DNA from: Roseofilum casamattae BLCC-M143 | Lineage (GTDB): Bacteria; Cyanobacteriota; Cyanobacteriia; Cyanobacteriales; Desertifilaceae | Direction: 5' to 3' | Length of the DNA stretch: 64,000 bases | Assembly (NCBI RefSeq): GCF_030068455.1 | Contig: NZ_JAQOSQ010000009.1 | Location: 1 to 64,000, forward strand | Part shown: positions 36,229 to 45,729 of the stretch, in pieces | Numbering within the stretch: position 1 is the first letter of the stretch | Layout of the letters: the number at the start of each line of letters is the position of its first letter | Translations under genes and position numbers: made by a program | Notes under the pieces: model-generated | The model's database searches: none | What the model was told of the DNA's origin: nothing | The model's input: the letters and a program-made list of their open reading frames with translations, nothing else

Positions 36229-37203
36229 ATGGACGTTGTTTTTCAGATTATTCGCCAAGAACAAAACCAAGGGCCTAGGGTGCAAGCCTATAGCTTAGAT
36301 GTAGATCCGAGCGAAACCATCCTCAGTTGCCTAAATCAGATCAAATGGGAGCAGGATGGAAGTTTAGCATTTCGCAAAAATTGCCGCAATACAATTTGTG
36401 GCAGTTGCTCTATGCGAATTAACGGCCGTTCCGCCCTGGCCTGTAAAGAAAATGTGGGGAGCGAACTGAAACGACAATCGACAGTCAATTCCCCACCGAC
36501 GATCGCCATTGCTCCTTTAGGAAATTTTCCAGTTATCAAAGATTTAGTCGTGGATATGCAATCGTTTTGGCATAACTTAGAACGGGTAGACCCCTATGTG
36601 AGCGCGAAATCGCGATCGCTACCGGAACGGGAATTCTTGCAATCTCCCCAAGAGCGATCGCAACTGGAGGCTACTGGCAATTGCATTCTCTGCGGGGCGT
36701 GCTATTCCGAGTGTAATGCAGTCGAAGTGAATCCGGATTTTGTCGGGCCCCACGCCCTGGCCAAAGCCTATCGCATGGTAGCCGACTCTCGCGACGATAG
36801 GACAGACGATCGCCTCGATCGCTATAATAATCCGTCATCTGGGGTTTGGGGATGTACTCGCTGTCTCTATTGCGATTCGGTCTGTCCCATGGAAGTCAAT
36901 CCCTTAGAGCAGATTAGTAAAATTAAAGGAGAAATTCTCGATCGCCACAGCGCTGCCCACTCGCGCCCCATTCGCCATCGTAAAGTCCTCGTCGATCTGG
37001 TGAAAGATGGGGGCTGGATCGACGAGCGCCAGTTTGCCCTCAAAGTGGTTGCCGATATGTTCCGAGACTTGAAAGGCTTGTTAAGCATTGCTCCCGTTGG
37101 ACTGCGCTTATTAGCTAAAGGTAAATTCCCCTTCACCTTCGAGCCATCAGAAGGAACGGCCCAAGTGCGATCGCTCATTGAAGCCGTGCAAAATTCCGAT
37201 TAA
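36229..37203 (+). CDS. sdhB: Succinate dehydrogenase/fumarate reductase iron-sulfur subunit
   Basis: A 324-residue protein with all three Fe-S cluster motifs: the 2Fe-2S set CRNTICGSCSMRINGRSALAC (residues 48-70, quoted by its parts CRNTICGSC and ALAC), then CILCGACYSEC and CTRCLYCDSVCPMEVNP for the 4Fe-4S and 3Fe-4S clusters. The C-terminal tail is long (about 70 residues past the last cluster). It passes electrons from succinate to the plastoquinone pool in thylakoid membranes. No sdhA or sdhC neighbours are present, as is usual in cyanobacteria. Confidence 0.94.
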   Translation: MDVVFQIIRQEQNQGPRVQAYSLDVDPSETILSCLNQIKWEQDGSLAFRKNCRNTICGSCSMRINGRSALACKENVGSELKRQSTVNSPPTIAIAPLGNFPVIKDLVVDMQSFWHNLERVDPYVSAKSRSLPEREFLQSPQERSQLEATGNCILCGACYSECNAVEVNPDFVGPHALAKAYRMVADSRDDRTDDRLDRYNNPSSGVWGCTRCLYCDSVCPMEVNPLEQISKIKGEILDRHSAAHSRPIRHRKVLVDLVKDGGWIDERQFALKVVADMFRDLKGLLSIAPVGLRLLAKGKFPFTFEPSEGTAQVRSLIEAVQNSD

Positions 37204-37302
37204 CCTAGTCCGGTGCTGCCTGTAAAGTATCCTCCTGTAGAGTAGGATTTTAATCCGAACAATTTTACCGCCAGACAAATTCCCCTTCTCCATTACCCAT
37301 CT

Positions 37303-37647
37303 ATGACTTCTCAAATCCCCGATCCAAACTCCGATCCGTTATCTGATTTTTCCGATGACTTTGGCTTAGATACAGACTTCCCGGACTCCTTCGACGATCT
37401 CGAACCTACAGAATCACCCCCTCCTCAGATTTCGGAACCCTCTGAGGCGGCAGAAATTCCCGCCCCTGAAGTGACGCCACCTGCTGCTGAACCGACAGAA
37501 GCCGGAACCGATCCGGAACTCTCTTTTGGCTGGACGACCTACGCCGAGCAACTGAATGGACGCTTTGCTATGGTCGGCATTCTTCTGCTCTTGCTGTTGG
37601 AGTTATTGAGCAACCAAACCTTTTTTCAATGGATTGGATGGCGATAG
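37303..37647 (+). CDS. High-light-inducible/chlorophyll-binding (Hlip) protein
   Basis: A 114-residue protein. The first 75 residues are acidic and Pro-rich (many Asp, Glu and Pro). The C-terminus carries the Hlip motif: WTTYAEQLNGRFAMVG (the ExxNxRxAMxG chlorophyll-binding helix), then a Leu-rich membrane helix. Hlips protect photosystems and hold chlorophyll during assembly or stress. The long acidic N-terminal extension is unusual for small HliA-D proteins. It ends just before a palindromic element and the convergent rpaA gene. Confidence 0.88.
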   Translation: MTSQIPDPNSDPLSDFSDDFGLDTDFPDSFDDLEPTESPPPQISEPSEAAEIPAPEVTPPAAEPTEAGTDPELSFGWTTYAEQLNGRFAMVGILLLLLLELLSNQTFFQWIGWR

Positions 37648-37663
37648 GTTTGGCTGGAGATTC

Positions 37664-37769
37664 GCTAACGAGCGTTAAGTTAACGTCAGTGTTGCAGGAG
37701 CGAAGAGATTCAGGCGCGGTTATCGCCTGGGAACCACAAATGGCGAATCAATAACTAACACTCGTTAGC
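37664..37769. repeat. Nested palindromic element between Hlip gene and rpaA
   Basis: Outer inverted repeat GCTAACGAGCGTTA (37664-37677) pairs with TAACACTCGTTAGC (37756-37769), one mismatch. An inner hairpin CAGGCG/CGCCTG lies near 37711-37730. It is placed between two convergent genes, so it could be a two-way terminator or a small mobile repeat. Confidence 0.6.
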
Positions 37770-37856
37770 AATTCGTCGTTCGGATCGCCTTGGCAAACCT
37801 ATCATCTTCATCTCTGTTGCACCTGTGCTCTTCAGCTCGCCAAAAGTGACGTGATA

Positions 37857-38582
37857 TTACGAGGCTTCTGGCTGGGTAGAAGAACTGGGAAGTTCCAAGC
37901 AATATCCAGCGCCATAAACCGTTTTAATATATCGAGGATGGCGCGGATCGGGTTCGAGTTTGGTTCGCAAATGTCGAATGTGAACCCGGATGGTTTCAAT
38001 GTCATCATCGGGATCGTAACCCCAAACTTCTTTCAGAATTTCGCTCGGGGAGACGGTTTGACCGTGGCGTTGCAACAAGCAATGGAGCAATTCAAATTCC
38101 AGGTGAGTGAGCTTGACCGTTTTCTCAAACCAGATGACTTCAAAGCGTTCTGGAATGAGAGTCAAGGGCCCGTAATTCAAAATTTCGCTGTGCTTAGCCG
38201 CTTGCGGAATGCGATCGGTTCGGCGTAACAGAGCGCGGACTCGGGCCAGCATTTCTTCAATTTCAAAGGGTTTGGTTAAATAGTCGTCGGCTCCAGCGTT
38301 GAAACCTTCAACTTTGTCTTGGGTTTGATGAAGAGCCGTGAGCATTAAAATAGGAATGTCAGCCGTGCGATCGTCTCGACGCAAACGCTGACAAACGGTA
38401 AAGCCATCGACTTTGGGCAGCATGAGGTCAAGGACGATCATATCTGGGAGTAATTGAATCGCTAATGCTTGACCTTTTACCCCATCGGGGGCTTGGCTGA
38501 CATCATAGCCAGCCATTTCTAGGTTCACTGACACTAGTTCTGAGATTGCGGGATCGTCATCGATGACTAATATCCGGGGCAT
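37857..38582 (-). CDS. rpaA: Circadian output response regulator RpaA
   Basis: A 241-residue OmpR-type response regulator: receiver domain ([20 protein letters not shown]; phospho-acceptor Asp in [23 protein letters not shown]) and a winged helix ([50 protein letters not shown], quoted in part). It matches cyanobacterial RpaA closely and differs from RpaB. RpaA is phosphorylated by SasA and drives class I circadian genes. A roughly 410-base upstream region (38583-38992) contains no gene. Confidence 0.94.
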   Translation of the reverse strand: MPRILVIDDDPAISELVSVNLEMAGYDVSQAPDGVKGQALAIQLLPDMIVLDLMLPKVDGFTVCQRLRRDDRTADIPILMLTALHQTQDKVEGFNAGADDYLTKPFEIEEMLARVRALLRRTDRIPQAAKHSEILNYGPLTLIPERFEVIWFEKTVKLTHLEFELLHCLLQRHGQTVSPSEILKEVWGYDPDDDIETIRVHIRHLRTKLEPDPRHPRYIKTVYGAGYCLELPSSSTQPEAS

Positions 38583-38992
38583 CGTTCGAGTGGGTTGATA
38601 AAGTGGGCAGTTAATTATCTCTTAAGCGAGATCGGAGAAATCATGGGAGGGTTTATCGTATGGAAATCTTAACTTAACTCACGCCGATTGCAAGGAGAGC
38701 TAAGATGAGCACTGGATCGGAGATGTCTGATTTCCTTAGAGATTATAAGCAATTGCCGTGCAAAAGACATCTTTATTGACGATCGCCGGGGATCGCCAGA
38801 CGATCGCTGCTTGCCGAATTGGAGTATGATTTACAGCGAGTCGGGAATTAGGGATGGGGCGCTCTGTCTCCTCAATGTCGGTCTCGATTCCTGGAACATT
38901 CAGTTCTCAACCAAGCCCAATAAACAAGCACAATGAAGAAAAATAGTTTCGATTTCTCTTCAACAGAATTAACTCTAGGCGCGAAAGGAACT

Positions 38993-39853
38993 ATGGTCGA
39001 TCCGATGGACAATATTTGGCAACAGGCTCGTCAGGGGAGCGTTGCAGCGGTGATTCAGGTGCTGAACGAGCGGCTGGCCAATCGGGGGATTCGGACGAGA
39101 GCGGTTTTGGATCGCGGGATTTTGCAATTGCTGTGCGAGGCGGAAGAGGAGAGACAACTGGAACAAACTCCGGTGGTAGAAAAAGTGACGGAGATTTTGG
39201 AGGCGATCGCTCCCCGCCATATTCGTCGCGTGAATATCAATAGTCGCTTGGTGCGCGAACAGCAACTTTTGTGGCTGGAAGAAATTCAACGAGACCCGGA
39301 AGGGCAACTGTTGTGGTCGGAGTTGGTGAAGCTGCGACAGCCGCCTTTTTGGAAACGATGGTCGTATTATCGTCAGGGCAGTCAGTCCCAAACTCGGAAA
39401 ACACCATTGCCCGATCGCACGCCATCCCAGTCGAGCCGCGAACAACGGCAGTTTCGACGCGGAATTATTGGCGGTATCCTTGCCGGTGGAGCCGTTGTGG
39501 TGTTAGGTTTTATTGCTCTTTCTCTGTTGCGATCGCCCGATCCGGTGGTGTCCGATCCTGTCGAGCCAACCGAGCCTTCAGAACCCGTGACAGCAACCGA
39601 GCCAGTCGAACCGACAGCCAGTTCCGATCCGTTTCCTGATGCGGTGCGTCTGGCCCAAGCAGCCGCACAAGAAGGACAAACAGCGGCCACTGAAGCCGAG
39701 TGGTTGGCTTTAGCCCAGAAGTGGCAGCAGGCTAGCGATCTGATGGCTGAGGTTCCGGCGTTTGACGATCGCTATCAGATTGCGCAAGACCGAACGGTGC
39801 GCTATCGGGAAAATAGCGAGGCGGCGCGATCGCAAGCCGAGAAATTTCAGTAG
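38993..39853 (+). CDS. Conserved cyanobacterial membrane-anchored protein, unknown function
   Basis: About 286 residues from the ATG at 38993, which has an AAGGA site just upstream; an ATG at 38933 (24 residues earlier than MDNIWQ) is also in frame. N-terminal region: [58 protein letters not shown] and [18 protein letters not shown] single membrane helix (about 160-180) follows, then an acidic Pro/Thr-rich linker and an alanine-rich helical end. The N-terminal module is common in cyanobacterial proteins of unknown function. Confidence 0.72.
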   Translation: MVDPMDNIWQQARQGSVAAVIQVLNERLANRGIRTRAVLDRGILQLLCEAEEERQLEQTPVVEKVTEILEAIAPRHIRRVNINSRLVREQQLLWLEEIQRDPEGQLLWSELVKLRQPPFWKRWSYYRQGSQSQTRKTPLPDRTPSQSSREQRQFRRGIIGGILAGGAVVVLGFIALSLLRSPDPVVSDPVEPTEPSEPVTATEPVEPTASSDPFPDAVRLAQAAAQEGQTAATEAEWLALAQKWQQASDLMAEVPAFDDRYQIAQDRTVRYRENSEAARSQAEKFQ

Positions 39854-39864
39854 AGAAACTGCCG

Positions 39865-39879
39865 AGAAACCGGGTTTCT
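39865..39879. repeat. Short palindromic repeat AGAAACC-G-GGTTTCT
   Basis: A perfect 7-bp inverted repeat with one central base. I recall similar palindromes dispersed in genomes of Oscillatoriales. It sits just before the tgt start and may form a hairpin in its leader. Confidence 0.45.
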
Positions 39880-39882
39880 TGC

Positions 39883-41013
39883 TTGTCAATTCGTTCTTTA
39901 ATTCCCTCAATCGTGACTCATTGTTTTTCTGTCCAATGCCAATGCTCGCAGACGCAAGCGAGAGCCGCCGTTTTCCATACCCCTCATGGCATCGTGGAAA
40001 CTCCTCGGTTTATGCCGGTAGGTACGCTAGCGACGGTGAAAGGACTAACTCCGAAACAGTTGCAAGAGACTGGCGCGCAAATGATTTTAGCCAATACTTA
40101 TCACTTGCACCTGCAACCGGGAGAGGAGTTGGTGGCGAGTGCGGGGGGATTGCATGGGTTTATGGGATGGGACGGCCCGATTTTAACGGATTCTGGTGGG
40201 TTTCAAGTCTTTAGTCTGGCAGATTTGCGCACGATCGCGGAAGATGGAGTGCAGTTTAAGTCCCCTCGAGATGGGCGAATCATTAATTTAACGCCGGAAA
40301 AGGCGATCGCCATTCAAAATCAGTTGGGTGCCGATGTGATTATGGCCTTTGATGAGTGTCCGCCTTATCCCGCGACGAAGGAAGCGGTAACGGCGGCAAC
40401 GGAGCGTACCTATCGCTGGCTGAAACGATGCATAGCGGCTCATAACAACTCCCAACAAGCGTTGTTTGGTATCGTACAAGGGGGAGTTTATCCGGACTTG
40501 CGCCAAGCCGCAGCGAGGCAATTAGTGGAGCTGGATTTACCCGGCTATGCGATCGGTGGGGTGAGCGTGGGCGAACCGGGGAACTTAATTGATGATATTG
40601 TCAAAGTGACAGCGCCTTTGCTTCCAGACAACAAACCTCGGTATTTGATGGGAGTCGGAACCTATCGAGAAATGGTACGGGCGATCGCATCCGGAATCGA
40701 TGTTTTTGATTGCGTGATTCCAACTCGGTTAGCTCGTCATGGTGCGGTATTTGTTCGGGGAGAACGCTGGAATATTAAGAATGCGCGCTTCCGTAACGAT
40801 CTCGCTCCTTTGGATGAAACTTGTCCGTGCTATACCTGCCAGAATTTTAGTCGCGCTTATTTGGGACATTTATGGCGCTGTCAAGAACTGTTGGTCTATA
40901 CGTTATTGTCGATTCATAATATTACCGAGTTGATTCGGTTTACGCAACGAATCCGGGAAGCAATTTTAGGCGATCGGTTTTTGGCAGAGTTCGGCCATTG
41001 GTTGGAGGATTAA
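39883..41013 (+). CDS. tgt: Queuine/7-cyano-7-deazaguanine tRNA-ribosyltransferase
   Basis: A 376-residue enzyme that exchanges guanine at tRNA wobble position 34 for preQ1 in queuosine synthesis. Motifs are clear: [36 protein letters not shown] (catalytic Asp), [28 protein letters not shown] and [13 protein letters not shown]. The C-terminal zinc set CPCYTCQNF plus a later His is present. The start is uncertain: TTG at 39883 or GTG at 39913; no strong ribosome site decides. The C-terminal end is complete. Confidence 0.95.
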   Translation: MSIRSLIPSIVTHCFSVQCQCSQTQARAAVFHTPHGIVETPRFMPVGTLATVKGLTPKQLQETGAQMILANTYHLHLQPGEELVASAGGLHGFMGWDGPILTDSGGFQVFSLADLRTIAEDGVQFKSPRDGRIINLTPEKAIAIQNQLGADVIMAFDECPPYPATKEAVTAATERTYRWLKRCIAAHNNSQQALFGIVQGGVYPDLRQAAARQLVELDLPGYAIGGVSVGEPGNLIDDIVKVTAPLLPDNKPRYLMGVGTYREMVRAIASGIDVFDCVIPTRLARHGAVFVRGERWNIKNARFRNDLAPLDETCPCYTCQNFSRAYLGHLWRCQELLVYTLLSIHNITELIRFTQRIREAILGDRFLAEFGHWLED

Positions 41014-41175
41014 CTGAGAATAGTGGGAGTGATGCTGGGGGGAGCTGTAGAGTTCGGGAGTTGCCAGATTTTGATGGTGCGATCGCCTTTGGGATTTCGC
41101 TCAATTATATTACCATCGCGCGATCGCCAAATCTGAAACCTCCAAAGGGCAAACGAATCGCACTATTACTATTCC

Positions 41176-41967
41176 CTATTCCCTAGCATAAAGCACCGTA
41201 TTCGCCCAAGCTGCTGTCTCTCCAGAAAGAGCCGGAATAGTCGGTTGACTATAATCAATACGAAAATGATAACCCCCACGGTCATAAATCCCATCGAGAA
41301 TCGGTTTGAGATCGACAACTAGGGAGCACTCTTCAGCCTGTAGCGGTAACTCAACCTTGGGAATAGCATCTGTTAAATTGAAAGAATACAGTTGGGCATA
41401 AGGTCTGCGATCGCTACGACTCATCAAAATCCGATAGTCTTTGCGCTTAGTTACCCCTTGCATGGGCATCGGTTTTCCACCTCTGAGTAAATCGATCTCA
41501 ACCAAGTGGGTAGAGCTGGTTAAAATCCTCTGGCGTTTGCGGAGATACGCCTCCTTCCCCTCACCCGCTCGTTTGTTCTTCGGCGAAAGCAGCTCAATCG
41601 CGGTCACAACCCTCCCCGTATTCGTCTCCCGAATCTCCAAATACCGCTCTTGTACCTCCTCAGCCAAAGCTACCGTGACCGTTTGCGGTTCGTCGGGTTT
41701 AGGTAATGTCGCCGTTGAGGTAGGGTTCCGTTCTAAGTCCTGAGAAGACCGTACCTCTGGAGCGATAATCGAAACATAGGGGATACCAATGAGTACGCTA
41801 TCTTGTGGTGTACTCAAATAAATCCGCTTTTCGAGCGCTACATAATAGTTGGGCATTGAGCGCGGTGCAATCTCATCTGCAAGAGCGACAATCAGACGAC
41901 TATGGACTTCCGACCAGAGGTCTGGATGCTCCAGATAGGGATTCATGCCAGGGAATGGGGAAGGCAT
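41176..41967 (-). CDS. DUF4058-family protein
   Basis: A 263-residue protein starting MPSPFPGMNPYLEHPDLWSE, the hallmark of DUF4058. Other family segments: SRLIVALADEIAP, RIYLSTPQD, LLSPKNKRAGEGKEAYLRK, EIDLLRGG and YDRGGYHFRIDY. These proteins are abundant in cyanobacteria and planctomycetes and resemble restriction-endonuclease-like folds; their function is unknown. The sequence is intact, with no frameshift. It is convergent with tgt. Confidence 0.88.
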   Translation of the reverse strand: MPSPFPGMNPYLEHPDLWSEVHSRLIVALADEIAPRSMPNYYVALEKRIYLSTPQDSVLIGIPYVSIIAPEVRSSQDLERNPTSTATLPKPDEPQTVTVALAEEVQERYLEIRETNTGRVVTAIELLSPKNKRAGEGKEAYLRKRQRILTSSTHLVEIDLLRGGKPMPMQGVTKRKDYRILMSRSDRRPYAQLYSFNLTDAIPKVELPLQAEECSLVVDLKPILDGIYDRGGYHFRIDYSQPTIPALSGETAAWANTVLYARE

Positions 41968-42013
41968 GGCAAAGATTACATTGCTCGCAAGGATAGGTTT
42001 ATCATAACGTCAT

Positions 42014-42162
42014 ATAGTCGATTCAAATAACAGTGAGATATAAAATCGCAAAACCAATGAGAGCTGAGCGAAGTCGAAGCTCGGACATCATAAACAATCC
42101 GGACTTCGACTTCGCTCAGTCCTCACACTATCGCTTGTCTCACTGTTAATCTAATTTACTAT
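42014..42162. mobile_element. MITE-like palindromic element, 149 bp
   Basis: Imperfect terminal inverted repeats of 27 bp (42014-42040 and 42136-42162; 21 of 27 positions match, including AACAGTGAGA). An inner inverted repeat CTGAGCGAAGTCGAAG (42064-42079) pairs with 42104-42119. No open frame is present. A near-copy of the left end, ATAGTCGATTCAAATTA, lies at 30341-30357, supporting a dispersed element family. Confidence 0.6.
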
Positions 42163-42260
42163 AAATAACTTTGGCTGAATTAAGAATTGTTTTGTGGTAG
42201 GGATTGAGAAAGGAGGTCGAGCAGGAAACTATGATTAATCTTCCTTCATAAAGCAACTAC

Positions 42261-43976
42261 TCAAGAAGGATTTGGAAGCTTGACATAACCCCAACGGCCT
42301 CCAGTTCTGACGGCGCGTTTGGGATAATTGACCGGTATATCCCGACCGGTAACATTGGTGGTCCAGCGTCCTCCAATATTGACAAAGGCTAAACCATCGG
42401 AAATGCCACCAATATCGACAAATTCTGGAGGAAGGACAAAATTAGCCAGGCGATCTGTGACGGCGGCGCGATCGCCAATTCGGACGATCGCTAATCCATT
42501 TTGAAACGGTTCGATCGGATCGACTCGGGCAAATTCGGGCACGTGAAACCCGCCTTCAATCGTCCAGGTTCCTTCCGGATTGATGTAACCCCAAGTGCCG
42601 TCTCCTTCCACTCCGGCCAGACCTTCACTAAAGGGTAGGGCAGTTTTAAATTGCGGCGAAATGACCGTGGTTCCAGAGCGATCGATATATCCCCACAGTT
42701 CGCCGACTTTGACTGCTGCTAGCCCTTCGGAAAAGGCTCCCACTTCTTCGTAAACCGGCTCGATCGCAATTTTGCCAGTTTTATCGATAAAGCCGTAGCG
42801 ATCGACTCCTGGCTCGATTTCCTGCAAGATCCAGGCTCGTCCTTCGGAAAAGGAGGAGACTTCATGGGGTTGGGGGTCGATAACATAGGCTCCCGCGCGA
42901 TCGACGAAGCCATACCCTCCGCTATTTCGTAGTTTCACTAGGGCAAGTCCATCGGAGAATGGTTCCATCGGGTGGTGAATTTTAAATAGTAGTTCCCCTT
43001 CGCGGTTATAAATTACAGCGCGGCTAAAGCTATGACCGACACGGAATAAGTCTTTGGAGAATTCGCGAATAAACTCCTGTTGTTCCATGAGGACTTTACC
43101 CTCGGGAGTAATCACCTGCCAGAGATTACCAGTCCTCACGCGGGCCGTGCCATTAATGAAGATACTGGCATAGTCATAGCGAGGGGGAATGACAATTTCT
43201 CCTTCGGGGTTCATGTAACCTACTTTGAAATCCGGACTGCGAAACGCGGCTAATCCTTCGGAAAAGGGACTAATACCGCCGAGTTCGGGGGGCAGATCGA
43301 AGGGGTCGTCGCCAACAGCTAGATAAGCTTGGGGTAAGGTGCGGGAGATATTGCGAACTTGGCAAAAGGAGGCGGCCATTTCTCCTCGGGTTGCCGGTTC
43401 CCTCGGACGCAGTTGCCGCACTTCGGGATAGTTGAAAATTAGTCTGCCGATGGTGGCGTTGGCGATCGCCTCTCGGGCATAGTTGGGAATGGTTTCGGCA
43501 TCGTCAAAGACTTGGTTGAGAAAGGCTTCGGTCTCTTCCGGTGCGGTGAAGTCGGCGGCACTTTGGAGGACGATGAAGGCTTCTGTCCGCGTAATGGGGA
43601 GATCGGGGCGAAAGGTGCCATCGGGATATCCGCTAAAAAATTTCCGTTGGTAGGAGCGCTCGATGGCATGACTGGCCCAATGAGATTTGGGGACATCTTT
43701 GAAGGCGATCGCATCCCGTTCAAAAGCAGAATAGGTACCAAAGGCATTGAGCATCATGGTGGCGAACTCGGCTCTGGTAATGGAGTTATTGGGGCGAAAG
43801 GTTCCATCGGGATAGCCTACCCATCCGCGCCCGGAGGAGAGGCGCTCGATACATTCAGAAGCCCAGTAGGTTTCGGTGTCGGGAAAGGCAGATACGGGGG
43901 AACCAGAGAGGAGACAACCCAAGGCGGCGATCGCTCCAGCAGCTCTAAGCAGACGCGGTAATAATGAGAATGCCAT
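42261..43976 (-). CDS. Exported SLH-domain protein with WG repeats
   Basis: A 571-residue protein. A signal peptide (residues 1-31, ending SAFP) is followed by three SLH modules (about 32-205; motifs GYPDGTFRPNNSITRAEFA and GYPDGTFRPDLPITRTEAF) that bind the cell wall or surface layer. The C-terminal 350 residues hold WG-type beta repeats, marked by recurrent FSEGLA, GYID and GTxVI patterns such as FSEGLAAVKVGELWGYIDRS. It is probably a cell-surface or periplasmic structural protein. Its role beyond anchoring is unknown. Confidence 0.88.
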   Translation of the reverse strand: MAFSLLPRLLRAAGAIAALGCLLSGSPVSAFPDTETYWASECIERLSSGRGWVGYPDGTFRPNNSITRAEFATMMLNAFGTYSAFERDAIAFKDVPKSHWASHAIERSYQRKFFSGYPDGTFRPDLPITRTEAFIVLQSAADFTAPEETEAFLNQVFDDAETIPNYAREAIANATIGRLIFNYPEVRQLRPREPATRGEMAASFCQVRNISRTLPQAYLAVGDDPFDLPPELGGISPFSEGLAAFRSPDFKVGYMNPEGEIVIPPRYDYASIFINGTARVRTGNLWQVITPEGKVLMEQQEFIREFSKDLFRVGHSFSRAVIYNREGELLFKIHHPMEPFSDGLALVKLRNSGGYGFVDRAGAYVIDPQPHEVSSFSEGRAWILQEIEPGVDRYGFIDKTGKIAIEPVYEEVGAFSEGLAAVKVGELWGYIDRSGTTVISPQFKTALPFSEGLAGVEGDGTWGYINPEGTWTIEGGFHVPEFARVDPIEPFQNGLAIVRIGDRAAVTDRLANFVLPPEFVDIGGISDGLAFVNIGGRWTTNVTGRDIPVNYPKRAVRTGGRWGYVKLPNPS

Positions 43977-44205
43977 AGTTCGGATTCACTCTGCAACGCA
44001 CGACCCCTCATCAGTTTGAGAGGCATACGATCTAAAGGTACGCGATCGCGAGACTCAATTCGGGAAATATCCGATCTTAAGGATTGTAAATCGCCAAACA
44101 CCAAGCTTTATCGCCTCTTCCTCATTCTCGATTGCCGATTCTCTATTCCCCAATCGAAATTATCTGTTAAAATAGCTGCGTCGTAACGCCTAGTTGTTGT
44201 TGGCA

Positions 44206-44709
44206 TTGAGTCAATCCTTAGAAATCCCAAAATTTGATACCCTAGAGCAAGAACTGGCAACCATCCAGCAAACCGGATCGAAACGGATGGCCTTACTCGG
44301 TTCTCGCCACGTACCCATAACTCATCAACACTTAATTGAAACCATGAGTTATTCCCTGGTTCTCTCGGGCAATCACCTGATTACCTCCGGAGCAACCGGA
44401 ACTAATTTTGCTGCAGTTCGCGGGGCAATGCGGGCCGATCCTAACCTGCTTACAGTAATTCTCCCGCAAAGCTTAGAGCGTCAGCCGAATGAATCGAGAC
44501 AATTACTGGAAAAAGTAATCCACTTGGTTGAAAAGCCGGAGAATAATGAGTTATCTCTCGGCCAGGCCAGTGCGCTGTGCAATGGGGAAATCGTTGCTCG
44601 ATGCCAGCAGCTGATTTGTTTTGCCTTTCATGATAGTTCAACTCTACTGGCAACCTGCCGAGAAGCTGAAGAGCAGCGTAAGGTAGTAACGTTGTTTTAT
44701 TTTGATTAA
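44206..44709 (+). CDS. DprA/SLOG-like protein (recombination-mediator type)
   Basis: About 167 residues with a Rossmann-type SLOG pattern: RMALLGSRHVPITHQ, GNHLITSGATGTNFAAVRGA, LLTVILPQSLERQP, CNGEIVARCQQLICFAFHD. Cyanobacterial homologues are annotated as DNA recombination-mediator protein A. It lacks the DprA SAM and C-terminal domains. Several TTG codons could start it (44194, 44206); MSQSLEIPKFD from 44206 seems the best. The stop overlaps the next frame slightly if the latter starts at a TTG. Confidence 0.7.
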   Translation: MSQSLEIPKFDTLEQELATIQQTGSKRMALLGSRHVPITHQHLIETMSYSLVLSGNHLITSGATGTNFAAVRGAMRADPNLLTVILPQSLERQPNESRQLLEKVIHLVEKPENNELSLGQASALCNGEIVARCQQLICFAFHDSSTLLATCREAEEQRKVVTLFYFD

Positions 44710-44731
44710 TGGGTTTATTGGTTATCCAGTT

Positions 44732-45160
44732 ATGATGCTTCCTTTTCCCGTTCCCATGATGTTGCTTGGGGCGATCGCGATCGCGACGTTTCTCATCTAT
44801 CTTCCTTATTTATTGGTTGCTTATGCTCGCTTCCAAGGAGGGATGGCCTATCTCGAAAAACCTAGAGCGATGGATGAGAGTCTGCCCGGCTATGCACAAC
44901 GGGCAAACTGGGCCCATAAAAATTCCTTTGAAGCGTTTATCATTTTTTCGGCCGCAGCAGGAATGGCTTACGCTACCGGAGTTGAGTCAACTCTTGCCGG
45001 TTGGGCAGCGCTGCTGTTTTTGGTTGCGCGCAGCTTATACAGCGTTTTCTACATTCTCAATATTCCCCTAGGACGAGCGCTGATGTTTGGTACGGGTTCG
45101 TTATGCAGCTTCACCTTATTTTCCTTAAGCTTGCTGCAAGCTTCCTCGGCGATCGCCTAA
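44732..45160 (+). CDS. MAPEG-family membrane protein
   Basis: About 142 residues with four predicted membrane helices. MAPEG-type segments: [20 protein letters not shown] (the RAxxxHxN-like loop), [34 protein letters not shown]. The family includes glutathione transferases and leukotriene synthases of membranes; cyanobacterial roles are unclear. The frame extends to a TTG at 44702, but the ATG at 44732 is the likely start. Confidence 0.82.
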   Translation: MMLPFPVPMMLLGAIAIATFLIYLPYLLVAYARFQGGMAYLEKPRAMDESLPGYAQRANWAHKNSFEAFIIFSAAAGMAYATGVESTLAGWAALLFLVARSLYSVFYILNIPLGRALMFGTGSLCSFTLFSLSLLQASSAIA

Positions 45161-45218
45161 ATCTCTCTCTAAATCAATTCAATTAAACCGAAATAACCGG
45201 TCGTCAAACCTAGTTCTT

Positions 45219-45710
45219 ATGGCTTCTAATTCTTCTTTTGATATTGTCAGCGATTTCGATCGCCAAGAATTAATTAATGCTCTCGATCAAACCGAACGGG
45301 AAGTGAAATCTCGTTACGATCTCAAGGATTCTAAAACAACTTTAGAATTAGTTGAGGATTCCATTACAATTAATACCGATAGTAACCTTACGTTGGAGTC
45401 GGTGAGCACGATTCTAAGAACTAAGGCTGCCAAGCGCAAGTTGTCTTTGAAGATTTTTGAGTTTGGTAATGTTGAATCTGCTGGAGGCAACCGCGTGCGG
45501 CAAGAGATAACACTCAAACGCGGTATTACTCAAGAACTGGGGAAAAAGATTAATAAAATGATTCGCGATCGGTTTAAAAAAGTACAATCCTCCATTCAAG
45601 GCGAAGCGGTGCGCGTTTCGGCCAAGTCGAAAGATGACCTACAACAGGTGATGCAGATGCTGAAACAGGAAGAGTTTCCGGTGGATTTGCAGTTCACTAA
45701 TTATCGTTAA
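45219..45710 (+). CDS. YajQ-family nucleotide-binding protein
   Basis: A 163-residue protein with the YajQ fold: [66 protein letters not shown]-like segment ([19 protein letters not shown]) and DLQFTNYR at the end. Family members bind nucleotides or c-di-GMP (shown in Xanthomonas) and tRNA. Length is standard. Confidence 0.92.
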   Translation: MASNSSFDIVSDFDRQELINALDQTEREVKSRYDLKDSKTTLELVEDSITINTDSNLTLESVSTILRTKAAKRKLSLKIFEFGNVESAGGNRVRQEITLKRGITQELGKKINKMIRDRFKKVQSSIQGEAVRVSAKSKDDLQQVMQMLKQEEFPVDLQFTNYR

Positions 45711-45729
45711 AGGTAGGAGATGAGTTGGG

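Noticed and set aside
42118-42130. CCTCACAC resembling the Yfr1 RNA core
   Set aside because: The conserved ACTCCTCACAC core is incomplete and lies within a palindromic element.
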